Positions 23,008 through 34,330 of a stretch of DNA of 64,000 nucleotides are shown piece by piece. A program made the translations under genes and the position numbers. The stretch lies in the NCBI GenBank assembly GCA_023614405.1, contig CM042685.1, forward strand, positions 82,946,684 through 83,010,683, given 5' to 3'. The notes beneath the pieces were generated by a model that saw only the letters and a list, made by a program, of their open reading frames with translations, did no database searches and was not told the origin of the DNA. How positions within the stretch are numbered: position 1 is the first letter of the stretch; every line of letters starts with the position of its first letter. The DNA is from Avena insularis. Taxonomy: Eukaryota > Streptophyta > Magnoliopsida > Poales > Poaceae.

Positions 23008-24559
23008 CAATAATAGATAATATTCAAATTTCTCTTGGCACAACAATTAAAATGTGTGATGCAAGGTGTTGATCATAGATGGCATATAGTACACCAATTT
23101 TTTCTAACATAGAGTATCTGGTTTTTAAATATAAGTCCAAAGTCCAATGCTCGTTACATGAGTACATAACAGATGGAACCACACATAGGATAACAAAGCA
23201 GCTAGCAGGTTCTAAAAAGTCCAAAACAGGTTAATTTCTTCGAAACAAATTATAATTATTTTTTATCATAATAACCCATACAAGAAAATAGGGATAAGTA
23301 TTTTAGGGGTGCGGCTGGTTATTTTGTTGTCTGTTTTATGCTCTTAGTGATTGGTAAAAGATTGGCCGACCCAGTTTGTACAGATATACCTTGTGCAGTC
23401 TATGTTGCACATTTGTAGTATTTAGCACGATATCTTTGTAGTAATGTCAAATATTATTCATGCGGATGGTTACAAACTGAGCAAAAGCTTAAATAGGACA
23501 AAAATGAAGCCGGTAACATTGTACGAGGTAAATAAAAATCTCCTCATATAGTACATATTTGATAACAAGAGATAATTAACTGGTTTTGACTTTATATTAT
23601 ATCCATATATGAAGTGAATGCATAAATTTAATCAAAATTCACTTCAAACGACATTGGGTCATTGTGTTTTTATGATACTATGCGTTTTCTCGTGATTTCC
23701 CATCTTATTAATCCAAAATGAAGCGGCACCCTTGAGAAGAGATCCAGTGAAAACAAGCGGCATATAGCTTAGAGGATTAGAGCATGTGGTTACAAATACG
23801 ATGTCAGGAATTCAGATCGCTCATATCATATCAAAGAGAGAAGTGAATGCTCATAGCAGTGACCATGGCAACGCACGGACATTAAACTAGTTTAGAGTAA
23901 TAACTCCAACATCTCTGTGCATATTGTGTTTACGCGGTAAAAAACGCTACTATATCTCACGATTTTGAGTGCTCCAACATGCTGCATAGTTGAGCGCGCG
24001 ACATATTTTTTTAGATATGCAGCATATTCGTTATCCGGAGCGTCATATTTGTTGGGTCGATTATAGCACGATGCACCACTCTGGATCGCGCGCGATGAGC
24101 CAACCATTGCGCTGAAATTTTTCGCGCCCACGCCCTCACCTTCCCCATTTATTTTTACCAACTCCGGCGTTGCCGCCGCCCCGACTCGGGGGCTACTACT
24201 TTGCGGACCGAAAGTTCGCAGGCAAAGGCATCGCGGGATCTGAGTTGCGTGTAATCACCGCGATTCGAAAATTTGGAGGGGTAATTACCGAGAGGGGAAT
24301 TTTGAGTGAATAGTGGCCAAACCAAATATTTTCAAATCTTAGCCATTATGTTAGGATATTCAGTTACATTAGTACCTATCGTTTCCTGTTGTGCCCCTTC
24401 TAAGTCACCGTCCACGTGTCGCACGGGCAAATCCATTTCTGTACTTTCCTAACCCCCGACACTGAATTCGGCGGTGGCGGTCCTTTTTCTCCCTCCCCCC
24501 AACACTGAATCCGGTTCGGCGGTGGCGACGGTCGTTTTTCTCCCTCCCCCTCCCCACCC
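23008..24559. other. Intergenic DNA with C-rich tract
   Basis: AT-rich to 23880. A CpG-rich stretch at 23990-24240 and a pyrimidine-rich tract (tttttctccctccccc, repeated at about 24485-24560) look like the upstream region of a grass gene. No coding frame is convincing. Confidence 0.4.
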
Positions 24560-25720
24560 ACCCCCCACACACTGAATCCAGCGGCGGCATGTCAAGCGAG
24601 GCCAAGGTGTTAGCTACATCGGCGATCGACTGATTGACCGAGCTAAGCGTCTTGGGCTGCTTGAGACAAGCGAAGCGGTAATCTGCAGCCAGTTAGCGAG
24701 GAGGTCAGCCAGAAGTCTGCTAATAGGGTGCCTACGAGCAGCGGGTTGAAGAGAAAATCTAGGCCGGCGGCGGAGTGTTCGGCTCCAGTGCGGGGTCGTG
24801 CAACCCAGATCTCGAAGAAAACCATCCGGGAGAAGAGCGAGAGGTGATTTTTTCTTTTCTGTGCCTTGTTTTGTAAGTAAATTAGTTACTGCAAAGTAGT
24901 GTCGAATGAATTGAAAGGTCACCTTTTTAATCAAATTAGGAACAACTTTGATGCAGCGGACCTATATGATTTCATGATTTATGTCCGCCAGTACACTGCA
25001 AAACTAGATTTTGGTTGCGAGAGGGTTGTGTCCGGGCAGGATGTGCGTCTGCTTGTCAACTACAAAAGGTTGTGTCTGCTTCGCAGCTGATAGATATGAA
25101 TTCCTTGGGGATCCAGACAGAGGAAAAAATTGGTGTGGCGTAACATGAGTGATACCTATGTGCAAATTGAGCACTCTCATGAGCTTCAGATGCTTTGAGA
25201 GTGTTGTGCAGTTGATCATCAGGTGAAAGTTGAAGCGATGATTGATGATATGTATGCAGATACTCGAGATCTTGCTGCCAAAGCTTCTGCTACTTGAGTT
25301 TATGGACCACCAGATGCTGATCAAGCTAAGTTTAATATACACCTAGAGGTGGATTCATACACAACAAAACTTGATGGCGGAGTTAATAAGCCAATTTCGT
25401 CATGTACTGTGGAGATAGTCGTTGATTCTAAAAACATAACTCTTGTTGAACTGAGAGAGATGATTGGTAAGGAAATCGTTATTGGCCCTAAGTAGATGTC
25501 ACGACTCTGGTGGTGGCATCATAAGAAGCATGAGTTCAGAGAGGTTTTGGATACCCATGATCTGATGCAGATTATGCGACAAAAGAAGCAAACCAGGAAG
25601 GTGTTCTTCCTGGATGCCATTTCTGATGTTGTTGGACAGGTTGTAGTGGATGTAGAAGCCCCCTGTTGTGGCTGAACAGAACGAGGCGATAGACGTTGAT
25701 CAGATCTGATGCGAGCTGCT
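24560..25720 (+). pseudogene. Decayed coding sequence of unknown family
   Basis: Several plus-strand segments look like former exons: a basic stretch at 24655-24845, and from about 25215 to 25670 a frame reading QAKFNIHLEVDSYTTKLDGG, then VEIVVDSKNITLVELREMIG, then HHKKHEFREVLDTHDLMQIM. The frame is broken by stops near 25297 and 25495 but otherwise keeps protein-like composition over 150 codons. I do not recognise the family. The VDSKNITLVELREMI piece loosely recalls the N-terminal region of grass Mutator-like transposase ORFs, which is only a guess. Confidence 0.4.
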
Positions 25721-25826
25721 ACCCAGGGCTTGTCAGATAGACCGCAGGGTTCCTTGCATGTATTTATAATAAAGATTGTTGTTGCTTTGAAACTGTGTTG
25801 ATGTGGTCGTATTTTTACAGAGATTG

Positions 25827-26100
25827 CAATCTAATGTTCTGTGAGCTGTTGAGATTTTTGGACATATCACTCGATGAAAGCATCGTTGTTGTAATAAGAC
25901 ACAAGTACATTGTAGTTGACATGATTATATTTGCTGAGATGATGTGATATATTTGTTTCTGAGATTATAATTGTTGAGAGATTGTAATATAATGTGTTTT
26001 GAGCTGTTGGGATTTTGGGAAATATCATTCATTGAAACCATTACTGAACAAGGTGATATATAAGTACCTTGTAGTTGACATGATTATGATGTAATATAAT
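25827..26100. repeat. Tandem duplication, period about 154 bp
   Basis: attgcaatctaatgttctgt..gagctgttgagatttt..catgatta (from 25827) recurs as attgtaatataatgtgtttt..gagctgttgggatttt..catgatta (from 25981). The copies are about 75 percent similar. Non-coding. Confidence 0.6.
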
Positions 26101-26509
26101 GCTCTGTGGGATCAGTAATTTTACTAATCACTGGGTAACTATCTGTTACTTAGAAGGAAGTACTATCATGGATGAACTAGCGTAGGGTTTAGAAAAAAAC
26201 TTACTAAGTAGGAGACAGTGATTTATTAGATGGACAGGTCTAGGATTTAGGAATAAGGGTTAAGGGGTTAGTATAATAAATAGTTCATTAGACCCTAAAC
26301 CATAAACCATAATCCTATATTGTTCGGTACATAAGATTTTGTATGTTGATATAAGTCAATTTTTTTGGAAAGAAGAAGTACATGATTAATATTACAAATT
26401 AAAATGAAGGAAGATAAAAACTATTAGATATGAGATAGTAATCCAGCCATGGGACATTGTATCAATTGAACCATTATAGCATGCCAATTTAGTCAATGTT
26501 GCAATATTG
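26101..26509. other. AT-rich intergenic DNA before the GRF gene relic
   Basis: No repeat ends or open frames of note. A short run of ccctaaaccataaacc-like words near 26284-26306 resembles degenerate telomere-type repeats but is too short to call. Confidence 0.4.
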
Positions 26510-27401
26510 ATGCACTTCACTTTCCCCACTCCCTCTCTCTCAACTCACTATCCTCCTCTCTCTCCTCACCGTCGCCGACACGTCGTCGTGGCCGCATTCA
26601 CCATTCCGCCCTGGAATGACGAGGACGACCAGTCGAGCAGCGACAGCTTTCTCTCCGACATCAAGTCTTCCCTCCCTGATGTGATTTCCTCTTATTTCTC
26701 GGCAATGGATAGGCATTGGTAATTACCTCGACCCAAGACTTGAAATGTGCATGCAATCGTGTTTATTTCTAGCTTTTCGTTCTCTTATAGGTACCACTCA
26801 CGATCTACGACCCCGATTGGGAGGGCCTAGATCTCGATTGGGAAGTACCATGTGACCATGGGCTAAAACTTAGGAAATATGTTGCATTTGAAGGCAGTAA
26901 CACTGGAAGAAGGTTTTTGGGCTGTACAAATCAGGTTTACTTTCGTTATGTACAATGGAGACATGAAGAAAATTGTGTAGTGTTATGTTGATAATTAGGT
27001 TTCGTGTTTTTTTAGGTTGGCCCGGTGTGTAAATCAGTAGAGTGGGTGGATCTTAAGTGGTCAGACGCACTTAAGAAATGTTTAGCCCAGTTGTGGGATA
27101 TGTATGAGCTCGAAAGGTCGGAGAGATTTACAGATGCCCGTGATGCAGCTGCAAAAAATTACAAGCTCTTGGTAGGAAATAAGGAGATGGAACATGGTAA
27201 GAACTAAATGACACAATCAATGGGAGCTTGGTGGTGGGAACTGCACGGAAGATTCAGAAGGCAGAAAAGGAGAGAGATCAGCTTATGGAAGAGAATAAGA
27301 AGCTAGAGTATTGCATTGTGAATCTGTTGAAGGATCTGAAGAAGGAACGCGAAGTGAACAAGGACAAGCTACAGACGATCAAGGAAATTTTAGATGAATA
27401 A
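26510..27401 (+). pseudogene. GRF-type zinc finger / coiled-coil protein gene, probably broken
   Basis: Three exons can be traced. Exon 1 (26510-26718) encodes a Ser/Pro-rich N-terminus ending SDIKSSLPDVISSYFSAMDR. Exon 2 (26791-26934) encodes YDPDWEGLDLDWEVPCDHG and FEGSNTGRRFLGC. Exon 3 (27016 on) encodes VGPVCKSVEWVDLKWSDALK and a helical tail. CDHG..NTGRRFLGC..C..VEWVD has the spacing of a GRF zinc finger (CHCC), a small nucleic-acid-binding module. A tail rich in E/K/L (to the TAA at 27401) predicts a coiled coil. The splice sites are canonical, but exon 1 joins exon 2 out of frame. A second frame break near 27205 separates the finger from the tail. It resembles a grass gene family with this architecture; I infer a pseudogene, although unusual splicing is possible. 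Confidence 0.6.
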
Positions 27402-27604
27402 TTTATGCCGTGGCAATATCTAAAATAGTTAACTGTAAGACTTGCATTTGTGATATCTTGACTAATCCAAACTCAATCCTTGAGCAAAATAACCTTTCAG
27501 AAGAAAGCATAGTTTGCATACAGAGAGGTCCACATTTATAAAAGCACTACTATATGGATAAAACACGATTTGGTCCGTCAGAACACATAGTTTGTAAACT
27601 AATT

Positions 27605-28039
27605 TCAGAGCAACTTATAGTTTGCACTGAGCCTGGCACGAAGATGCTCATTTTCCTTCTTGAGAAGCTCCAGTTGGAGGGTTCGTTCGATCAGGTACGC
27701 TTTGGTTTTTACCTGCTCCCTTAGTACTTGGACGTGCGCCTCCTGCAGGTTCAAGCGCTCCGTATGGGAAGCGACAGGCTTATCAGTAATCTTAAGATTA
27801 TCCACCATGAGATCCTTGATGATCTCCTCCTTCGCACGCGCTGATGCGATACTTTTCTCGTGAAGTTCCTTCCAGCCGATGATGTCCACCTTAATATTGT
27901 GGCACTTGTCATAAAGGATGGTGACTTCTTCTCTCAGGCAGTCATGGGACACTTTCTGAAAATTCCGCTTCTCCATTTCGATAGCCATCTTGTCCTTTAG
28001 CCAGGTCGGCTGTTCTGGGTTGAGCTTTCGACTCTTCTG
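27605..28039 (-). CDS. Coiled-coil protein, last exon (hypothetical)
   Basis: Starting after a tgcag acceptor (28041-28040), the minus strand is open for about 144 codons to a stop at 27607-27605. The product is rich in K/E/L with heptad-like spacing (for example AHVQVLREQVKTKAYLIERT, then LELLKKENEHLRARLSANYK), indicating a long coiled coil. There is no recognised domain and no upstream exon that I can place. A similar style of protein is encoded on the same strand at 38096-38866, beyond the Tat insertion, so both may be parts of one locus that was split or duplicated. It could be a former exon of a grass-specific coiled-coil family; function unknown. Confidence 0.45.
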   Translation of the reverse strand, partial: QKSRKLNPEQPTWLKDKMAIEMEKRNFQKVSHDCLREEVTILYDKCHNIKVDIIGWKELHEKSIASARAKEEIIKDLMVDNLKITDKPVASHTERLNLQEAHVQVLREQVKTKAYLIERTLQLELLKKENEHLRARLSANYKLL

Positions 28040-28084
28040 CTGCAACAAAAATATGTGGTTAGTTTCCATAATTTAAACAATTAA

Positions 28085-28364
28085 CTAGTGTCAAAGTCAT
28101 AATTTGAAGGACAGAGCAATCAAGGATTGTTCAAAATTTAACAGAATCAACTAGTGGCACAGTCCTAATTCCAGAGATAATGTCAGAGCAACATAGGCTT
28201 TTTACTAATTCAACAAGATAAACTAGTGGCATATTTCTAATTTCTATGACAGAGCAATATAGCCTTTTTCACAATTAAACATGATAAAGTAGTGGCATAG
28301 TCCTAATTTCAATTTCAAAGCAATATAGCCTTTTTCCCAATTCAACATGATAAAGTAGTCATTT
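28085..28364. repeat. About 66-bp tandem repeats, left of Tat copy 1
   Basis: Units such as catgataaagtagtggcata..cctaatttcaatttcaaagc..ctttttcccaattcaa repeat with a period near 66 bp, with three to four diverged copies. The last unit stops at 28364 where Tat sequence begins. The same array reappears at 37602-37860 on the other side of the element. Confidence 0.75.
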
Positions 28365-28879
28365 ACCTCCTTTAGTGTTTATTTTCAGATTGTATAAAAC
28401 CTTTATGCGCAAGTTTGCATTTGCACTTGTGAAAATTCCGCCTACGGGCGTTAGCTTAACTTTTCTGGTTTATACGTTCTTTGTTGTTTTTATGTGGATT
28501 CTGGAGTAGTGACTTTCGGCACTTGTTGTCAGCGATTTTGTACTCAAGTTTTTGACTGTGCCATTGGGCATCATCACCTGAGCGCATGGTTCCGACTACG
28601 AGTCTTCCGACTCACGAAAGGTCAAGCATAAAAACCAAAGTAATGGATAAGCCAGCACTTGCTTAAAAATATATACACATGCTGGAACCAGTGCTTAAGT
28701 AGCAGGAAATTACACCTATTGTTTTTTCCGCCTGAAGGTAACAAGTAGTTTTTTCCGCATATAAATTCCAGAGGAAACAAATATTACAAAGTGTTTTTTG
28801 ATTCCTCTGGCGCAGTAGACTTGGATGTAGCATCATCGGCAGCAGGAGAGTCATCGTCCTCGAAGTCGGTGGTCTTGAG

Positions 28880-31800
28880 TGTCAACACCCGGATTTTTAA
28901 TCCCAGATGCCTATTATGCCATACATCGCAATCCCAGGATTACCATTTTTGCGAGACATAACAGATTTGGATACCACAGTACATTATCCATTACAAACCA
29001 TACATAAGGTCTTACACAAACAAGGATCTCATGATCCAGTTCTTAATACAACTCAAGCAGCAAAATAATAAAGGTAGCGTAGGCGAAGCTCCATCTTCGG
29101 GGTCACAGGCAATGCTGACGATGGGAGATGATCCTATTTGTCGTAACCTTCCTGGGGTCCATCCTCCTGGTACTCCTCTTCATAGTCTGGCCACGGGAAT
29201 AGCCAGGAACAAAGCCATGAGTACTCTTTAAGTACTCACAAACTAATACTAACAAGTGAAGGGGGTTTTTGTAGTAGGACACTAATCTCTAGGGTTGTTT
29301 TGCAAAAAGCCAGATTTACCTCTACTAAGTTCAGAAGCAAGAAAATCTAATTGAAATTTTATAACACCTAAGTGGGAACTTGTATTTCATATCACAACTC
29401 TGTTGTGGTCAAGTCAAAATCTCAATTCATTTCACAAGTCATTTTGAAAACATCTGACGGGGGAATAGTATGGCCACTCCAACTGTCCATAACCGCGGAC
29501 GCGGCTATTCGAATAGTTTGACATTTTGCAGAGATTGTACACTTTCACCACAACATTCGATACATCCGTCCGGAACAAATCCTGAATTCACCATACTCAG
29601 TATGCGGATAATCAATCCTAACCTTTCAATTACACGCCCTAGTATAGGCACCTCTCCTGTGAGTTTGGCCTCCCAACCATGACCAACTATCATCTTGGGT
29701 ACTGGACAGGTGGACAATCTTCACAAGGTAGCCTCAGCTCAGACCTTGGCCGTGAGGGAACCAATACTAAGGTATATAAGTTTCCAGTCAAGCCCTACCC
29801 AAATTTTTGGGTATTGTGGTTGTACGATAAGATTGGAATGGTATCGCATCCAGACAACCATCAGTTTTATAAAGGGCTAAGGCTCATGCCTCAACATTTC
29901 CATCATCAAAATCATCTGGTGTTCGGAAACACATGTCAAAACATCTCAGTAGAATGACTCATCATTCTAAGGTTTTCGTAACCATTTTCCACCAAGTATT
30001 CCCATCTATAGTTGATCAAGTTTTATGCTTAGCACTAGCATCTACAAGTGGGGGTAAGTACTAATGAGGGGTGGTAAATAAGTGGAGTTTAACTAAGTTC
30101 AATCTCATGCCTTAGGATGACATCAATATTATCTAGCTTAGGCCAAATTTTAATGCTCTTTATGCAACCTTCAATTATCTTCTTAGAATCTACAAATTAC
30201 TGAAGTAAGCTCTAAGTAATAGCTTTGATAAAAAAATAAAGTAGAAAGCTTGCAAGTAAAACTAGGATTGGGTATCATCAAATGTGTCTAACCAAGCATG
30301 CTTAGTGCATTGCATAGGTTATCTAACTTTCATAATTGCAAGTGTTAGCTTGCATAGGTCAACTTGATTAGTAAGGCTTGCTAAGTTAATAGCTTGCAAG
30401 TATTGGTTTGCACATTCAACTAGTAGTATTAGGCTTGCCTTGTGCAGAGCAGTGGTTGAAGTTTTCCTCGGCTTCTTCTTCGTAGTTTCCTCCTTCCTCC
30501 TCGTATCCTTGGTCGGTACTAGCGTCTATAAATAAATACGAGGTACACAATCACCAAACAATACTTAAATATTTTCAATCATCACACAAAGATGCACTAT
30601 AGATGATCTAGTATCATCACTAACATTATAAGATTAAAGCTTTGGTCTTATTTATTTTTAGAAAAGTAATTTCTACTCATTGAAAAACTACTTAAGATTT
30701 AATATTCTCCAACTCAAACATGGGATCATGTTGACACATGTCATCACCACATATTTCAGTACATGAGAATGTGATTTAAAGTGGTGTCACAATTTAATAA
30801 GATTTAACCTTTTATTTTAAATAAACAAAGTGACTAGAAATGCCTATGTGGCATTCTTTTATTACTTGAATATTATTTCTGTAAGTAAACCCATATGTTT
30901 TTATATATTCTGAAAGGTATGATGAAATGTGATTTTTGAGAGTTGGAATCAACTCAAAAGCTATTATGGTTGAAATTTGAAAAATGTTTGAATGCAGAAA
31001 AGCTTCTGCCTTGTTATTTTTACCAAGGTTGATCTACAGATCCAAATGATTTGAATCCAACGGTCTTGGATTAAGCATTTCAGTACCTTTCTAAAAAAAT
31101 TGGTTTCATGCAATTTGGTTCATTAAATCGAGCTGGGTTGATTTTTGAAACTAGGTACAGAACCGAGTTTGAATTAAAATAGAAAAAGCTAAATTCAAAC
31201 AAGTGGGCTGCGCGGGAAAGGTTAATGGGCCGGCCCAGTGTCACTCCGTAGCGCGGGGCTCAACTGACATGGGGGGTCTACCGGTCAGTGGCTCATAACA
31301 CGCGAAGCGGTACGGGGCGATGTGGTGCGTTGGATTAGAAGTGAGGTCAACGGCTGAGGGTCGTCGTCGACGATGAACAAGTCACCGGCGAGCTTGAACC
31401 CTAGCGGCTCGGTGGGGGTGCATAGGGGGCATACCGGGGCTCCAGTGACGACGTCAAGGCGGGCAAACGATGAAGTCGACGGCGGCGATTCTCCTGGCAC
31501 CGACAGCTCCTCATGGGGCGGCTCCAATCGCTGGCTTCCTTCTTCTCCAGCAGCGGCGGGCTCCGATGAAATTCCGGCGATGCGCTGCTCGCCTTTCTCC
31601 AGGAGTGAGGTGGGGTGGTTCTGGTTGAGAGGGGAGTGGAATGGTGTGAAGAATTCGAGCGGGGGAGGCCTCTATTTATAGTGGCGAGAGGGTACCGACG
31701 GCTGGTCGAGCTCTGCCGTGGTGGTCGACCAGATGCAGGGCTATCGGTATGATGAGAAGCGGTTGTGCTCCCCGAAAGCTCAACGACGTGGTTGAGGCGC

Positions 31801-32916
31801 GGGGGCGATCGGTTGAACGCTCGGGCCTCGAAGGGTCCGGCAAGGTTTTGATGGCGACAACGACGTGGTCAAGGGCGCGTAACGGGCGGTTTTGCGGGGT
31901 TGCTGGGGTGGTGGTGATCATGCGTGCACGCGGCGATGGCGGCGCGTGGTCTGTGGGCGTGTGTCGAGGGTGGCGCACGGGCGCGCTCTCGGCATGCTCG
32001 CAGAGAGGCTTGGCATGGCTTGGGCGTCTGGTCCAATGGCTGGCATTGCTCGAGGCTGGGACAGGGAGTGGCGGTGAGGTGCTGGCTAGCTCCTGGACAA
32101 GGTTGGCATGGCTAGTTCCTCTCATAGCTTGCTTTCCATACTGGGGTGACAAGTGTGCTCTCGGCCTGCTCACCATTGTTGACAATGGCCAGCTTACAGT
32201 GGTGCTAGAGATTATAGGGTGCTAGATGATCTACTAAGGCTAGTTGTAACCAGAGAGGGAACAAGGTTGGCCAAAACACTGCTCAAAATAGTGTTTTTGA
32301 TTTTGTTGATTTGAATCTGTAACCTGTTTGATGAAATGGCCGCATGAACTTAAATTTTGAATTTTGAAAAGATTTTTGGTGGGTGTGCTAGGCATGTGCT
32401 GGGGATACTGTGGATTCTTGGGTTTTGAAAATTGAGCTTGTTTGAGTGGTTTTTGAAATAGTGGGATCTTCCCATATGAAATAGATTCAATTTTAAACTG
32501 TCATTTAAACTAAGCATTTAAATGTTTTTGGATGATCACAAAGTGGGTCTTGGTACCTTATTATGAGTACTATCAAGGGGTGCAAAGATCCATACATGTT
32601 TCTATTAAGTTCTGAAAGTTAGAGATAGACAATGTAGGCATGGGAGTTAATTTGGCCAAAGTGACCATTCACTCAATTTGTTTGTTTTGACTTGTTTGTC
32701 TTTGGGAAAAGTTTGGGGATTGTTTAGATGATGTTTGTTTCACCTAAGAATCATTTTACAAGCAAAGAAACACATAACCATGGCAATTCAAAGGAATCCA
32801 AATTTTAATACACACATATGAATGCCTTCATATTTTTAATTGGAAAAGTTTTTGTTAACCCTAATTTTGATGATTAGAGTTTGATGATACAAGTTAAGTA
32901 TTTTTGGGATGTTACA
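28880..32916 (-). mobile_element. Solo LTR (Tekay-like family) inside Tat copy 1
   Basis: A 4,037-bp inverted relative of the LTR at 16295-20310. It begins TGTCAACACCCGG and ends GGGATGTTACA on the plus strand. Perfect 5-bp duplications TTGAG flank it (28875-28879 and 32917-32921), with no internal region, primer site or polypurine tract. This is the signature of an LTR retrotransposon reduced to a solo LTR by unequal recombination. It splits the last exon of the Tat antisense gene 91 nt before its stop codon, so the Tat copy is older than this insertion. Confidence 0.93.
31671..31680 (-). promoter_or_regulatory. TATA box of the solo LTR
   Basis: tataaataga on the minus strand, followed by ggcctcc and cacaccattccactccc. 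It sits at the position equivalent to the TATA box at 17554 in the other LTR. It could still drive transcription leftward into the flanking Tat sequence. Confidence 0.55.
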
Positions 32917-34029
32917 TTGAGGGACTAGGAGGAGCTTTGCTGGCCGCCGTCAATGGTTTCTAAGGGAACGAAGACATTGTGGTCCACCAACTCGGCAACC
33001 CTCGTGTCATAGCCCGCGAGAGATGACCAGATAGCCTTATGATCAATCTTCTGGCCGTCATTGTCTATTTCGGGAACACCTGAGGTTACCACGTTGATGT
33101 CTACGTCTTCATAATGCGCCTTGACCATCGATAGTGTCATTCTTGAACCAGCCCGTGTACATGAAGCTTTCTAGCTTAAGATACGCTCGGGGGCTTGGCG
33201 CAGGATCTCCGAGAACTTCATCACGGAATCAACCGCTTTTATGTTGATCTAGAGGGGCTTAGCTATCTCCTTGGCTTGCCTGATGGCGGTGTTGATAAAG
33301 TTGCCAGCAAGGACCACGCATTCCTTAGGCGGAGGAGGCTATTGGGTTAATCCAATAGGAGCTGCAATTCCGACAAGGGAGCGCATGAGTTCAATAACAT
33401 AAAAATTCAAAGTACCTGACTTACAGTAGTACAAGACGGAGATTCACTTACCAAAGATTCTTGCCTCAGTCTGTTGGAGCGTCTCCGTCATGGAATCCCG
33501 TTCTTGTCGGAGGATCTTGTATGCTTCAAGATTGCGCTGATTTTGCTCATCGGTAGCTCTCTTCTGCTCCTTTAGCATTCCAATCTCCTCCTTCAAGCGG
33601 TTGATATCGGTGTTGGAAGACTCCTGCAGCGCCGCCATGGACTCCTCATGCATGTTGAGGGTATCAGTTCTCTCCTGTTTAAGGATCTTATTTTTGCTGT
33701 CCAGCAACAGAATGCTTGGACTGCTCAACAATGTCCTTGGCCTTGGCGATAGTTACTACAAGTCGGAGAAAGAATAGTACACAGTGAGTACTCGGAGAGT
33801 GTTGGCACAAGACCAAGTCGGAGTACGAAAATGAAAGGAAAAACTGACTCTTGATCTTGGTGATTTGTTCCTTCAAGAAGGCAGTTTTACCCTTTTCAGC
33901 TTCCAACTCGGCGCACATCTTGTGGAACTTATCGTTGGCGACACCTCTCCGCGCATTCTCATTCTGTGGAAAGAAGATTTACATGCTATTTAGTTTACTT
34001 GGAGCATCTAGCCGGATAACTATCCACCT

Positions 34030-34330
34030 AGAGGCTTGGGGGCTCCAGTGAGAGTTTTTTAACTTGCCAGTATGCTTTAGTCTTTCTTTAAGCATCTAGT
34101 CAGAATTCATTAAGTTTTCAACTAGAAGCTTGGGGGCTACAGTATAAAGTTTTTTAACCGAGTCATATGCTTAGTCTTTCTTTAAGCATCTAGTCGGAAC
34201 CAATTCAGTTTTCAACTAGAAGCTTGGGGGCTACAGTATCGAAATTTACAAACACTGCATATGCTACTCTGAAAGTATCTAGTCGGAATAATTCATTCAA
34301 AGTAAATACTTGGGGGCTACAGTGAGAAGT
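34030..34330 (+). repeat. Array of polypurine-tract-like motifs in Tat copy 1
   Basis: gcttgggggctac(a/c)g recurs at about 34034, 34128, 34222 and 34309, spaced 87-94 bp, with intervening tttaagcatctagtcggaa. The motif matches the true tract before the 3' LTR (tcttcgggggctactg at 37052-37067). It lies in an intron of the antisense gene. Confidence 0.8.

Noticed and set aside
26280..26310. ccctaaaccataaacc words resembling plant telomere repeats
   Set aside because: Only one near-perfect unit and no array; too short to be an interstitial telomere tract.
28880..32916. Open frames of 60-170 codons in the GC-rich part of the solo LTR
   Set aside because: They lie in the promoter/UTR island of an LTR, overlap on both strands, and are not conserved as frames in the paired LTR at 16295-20310.
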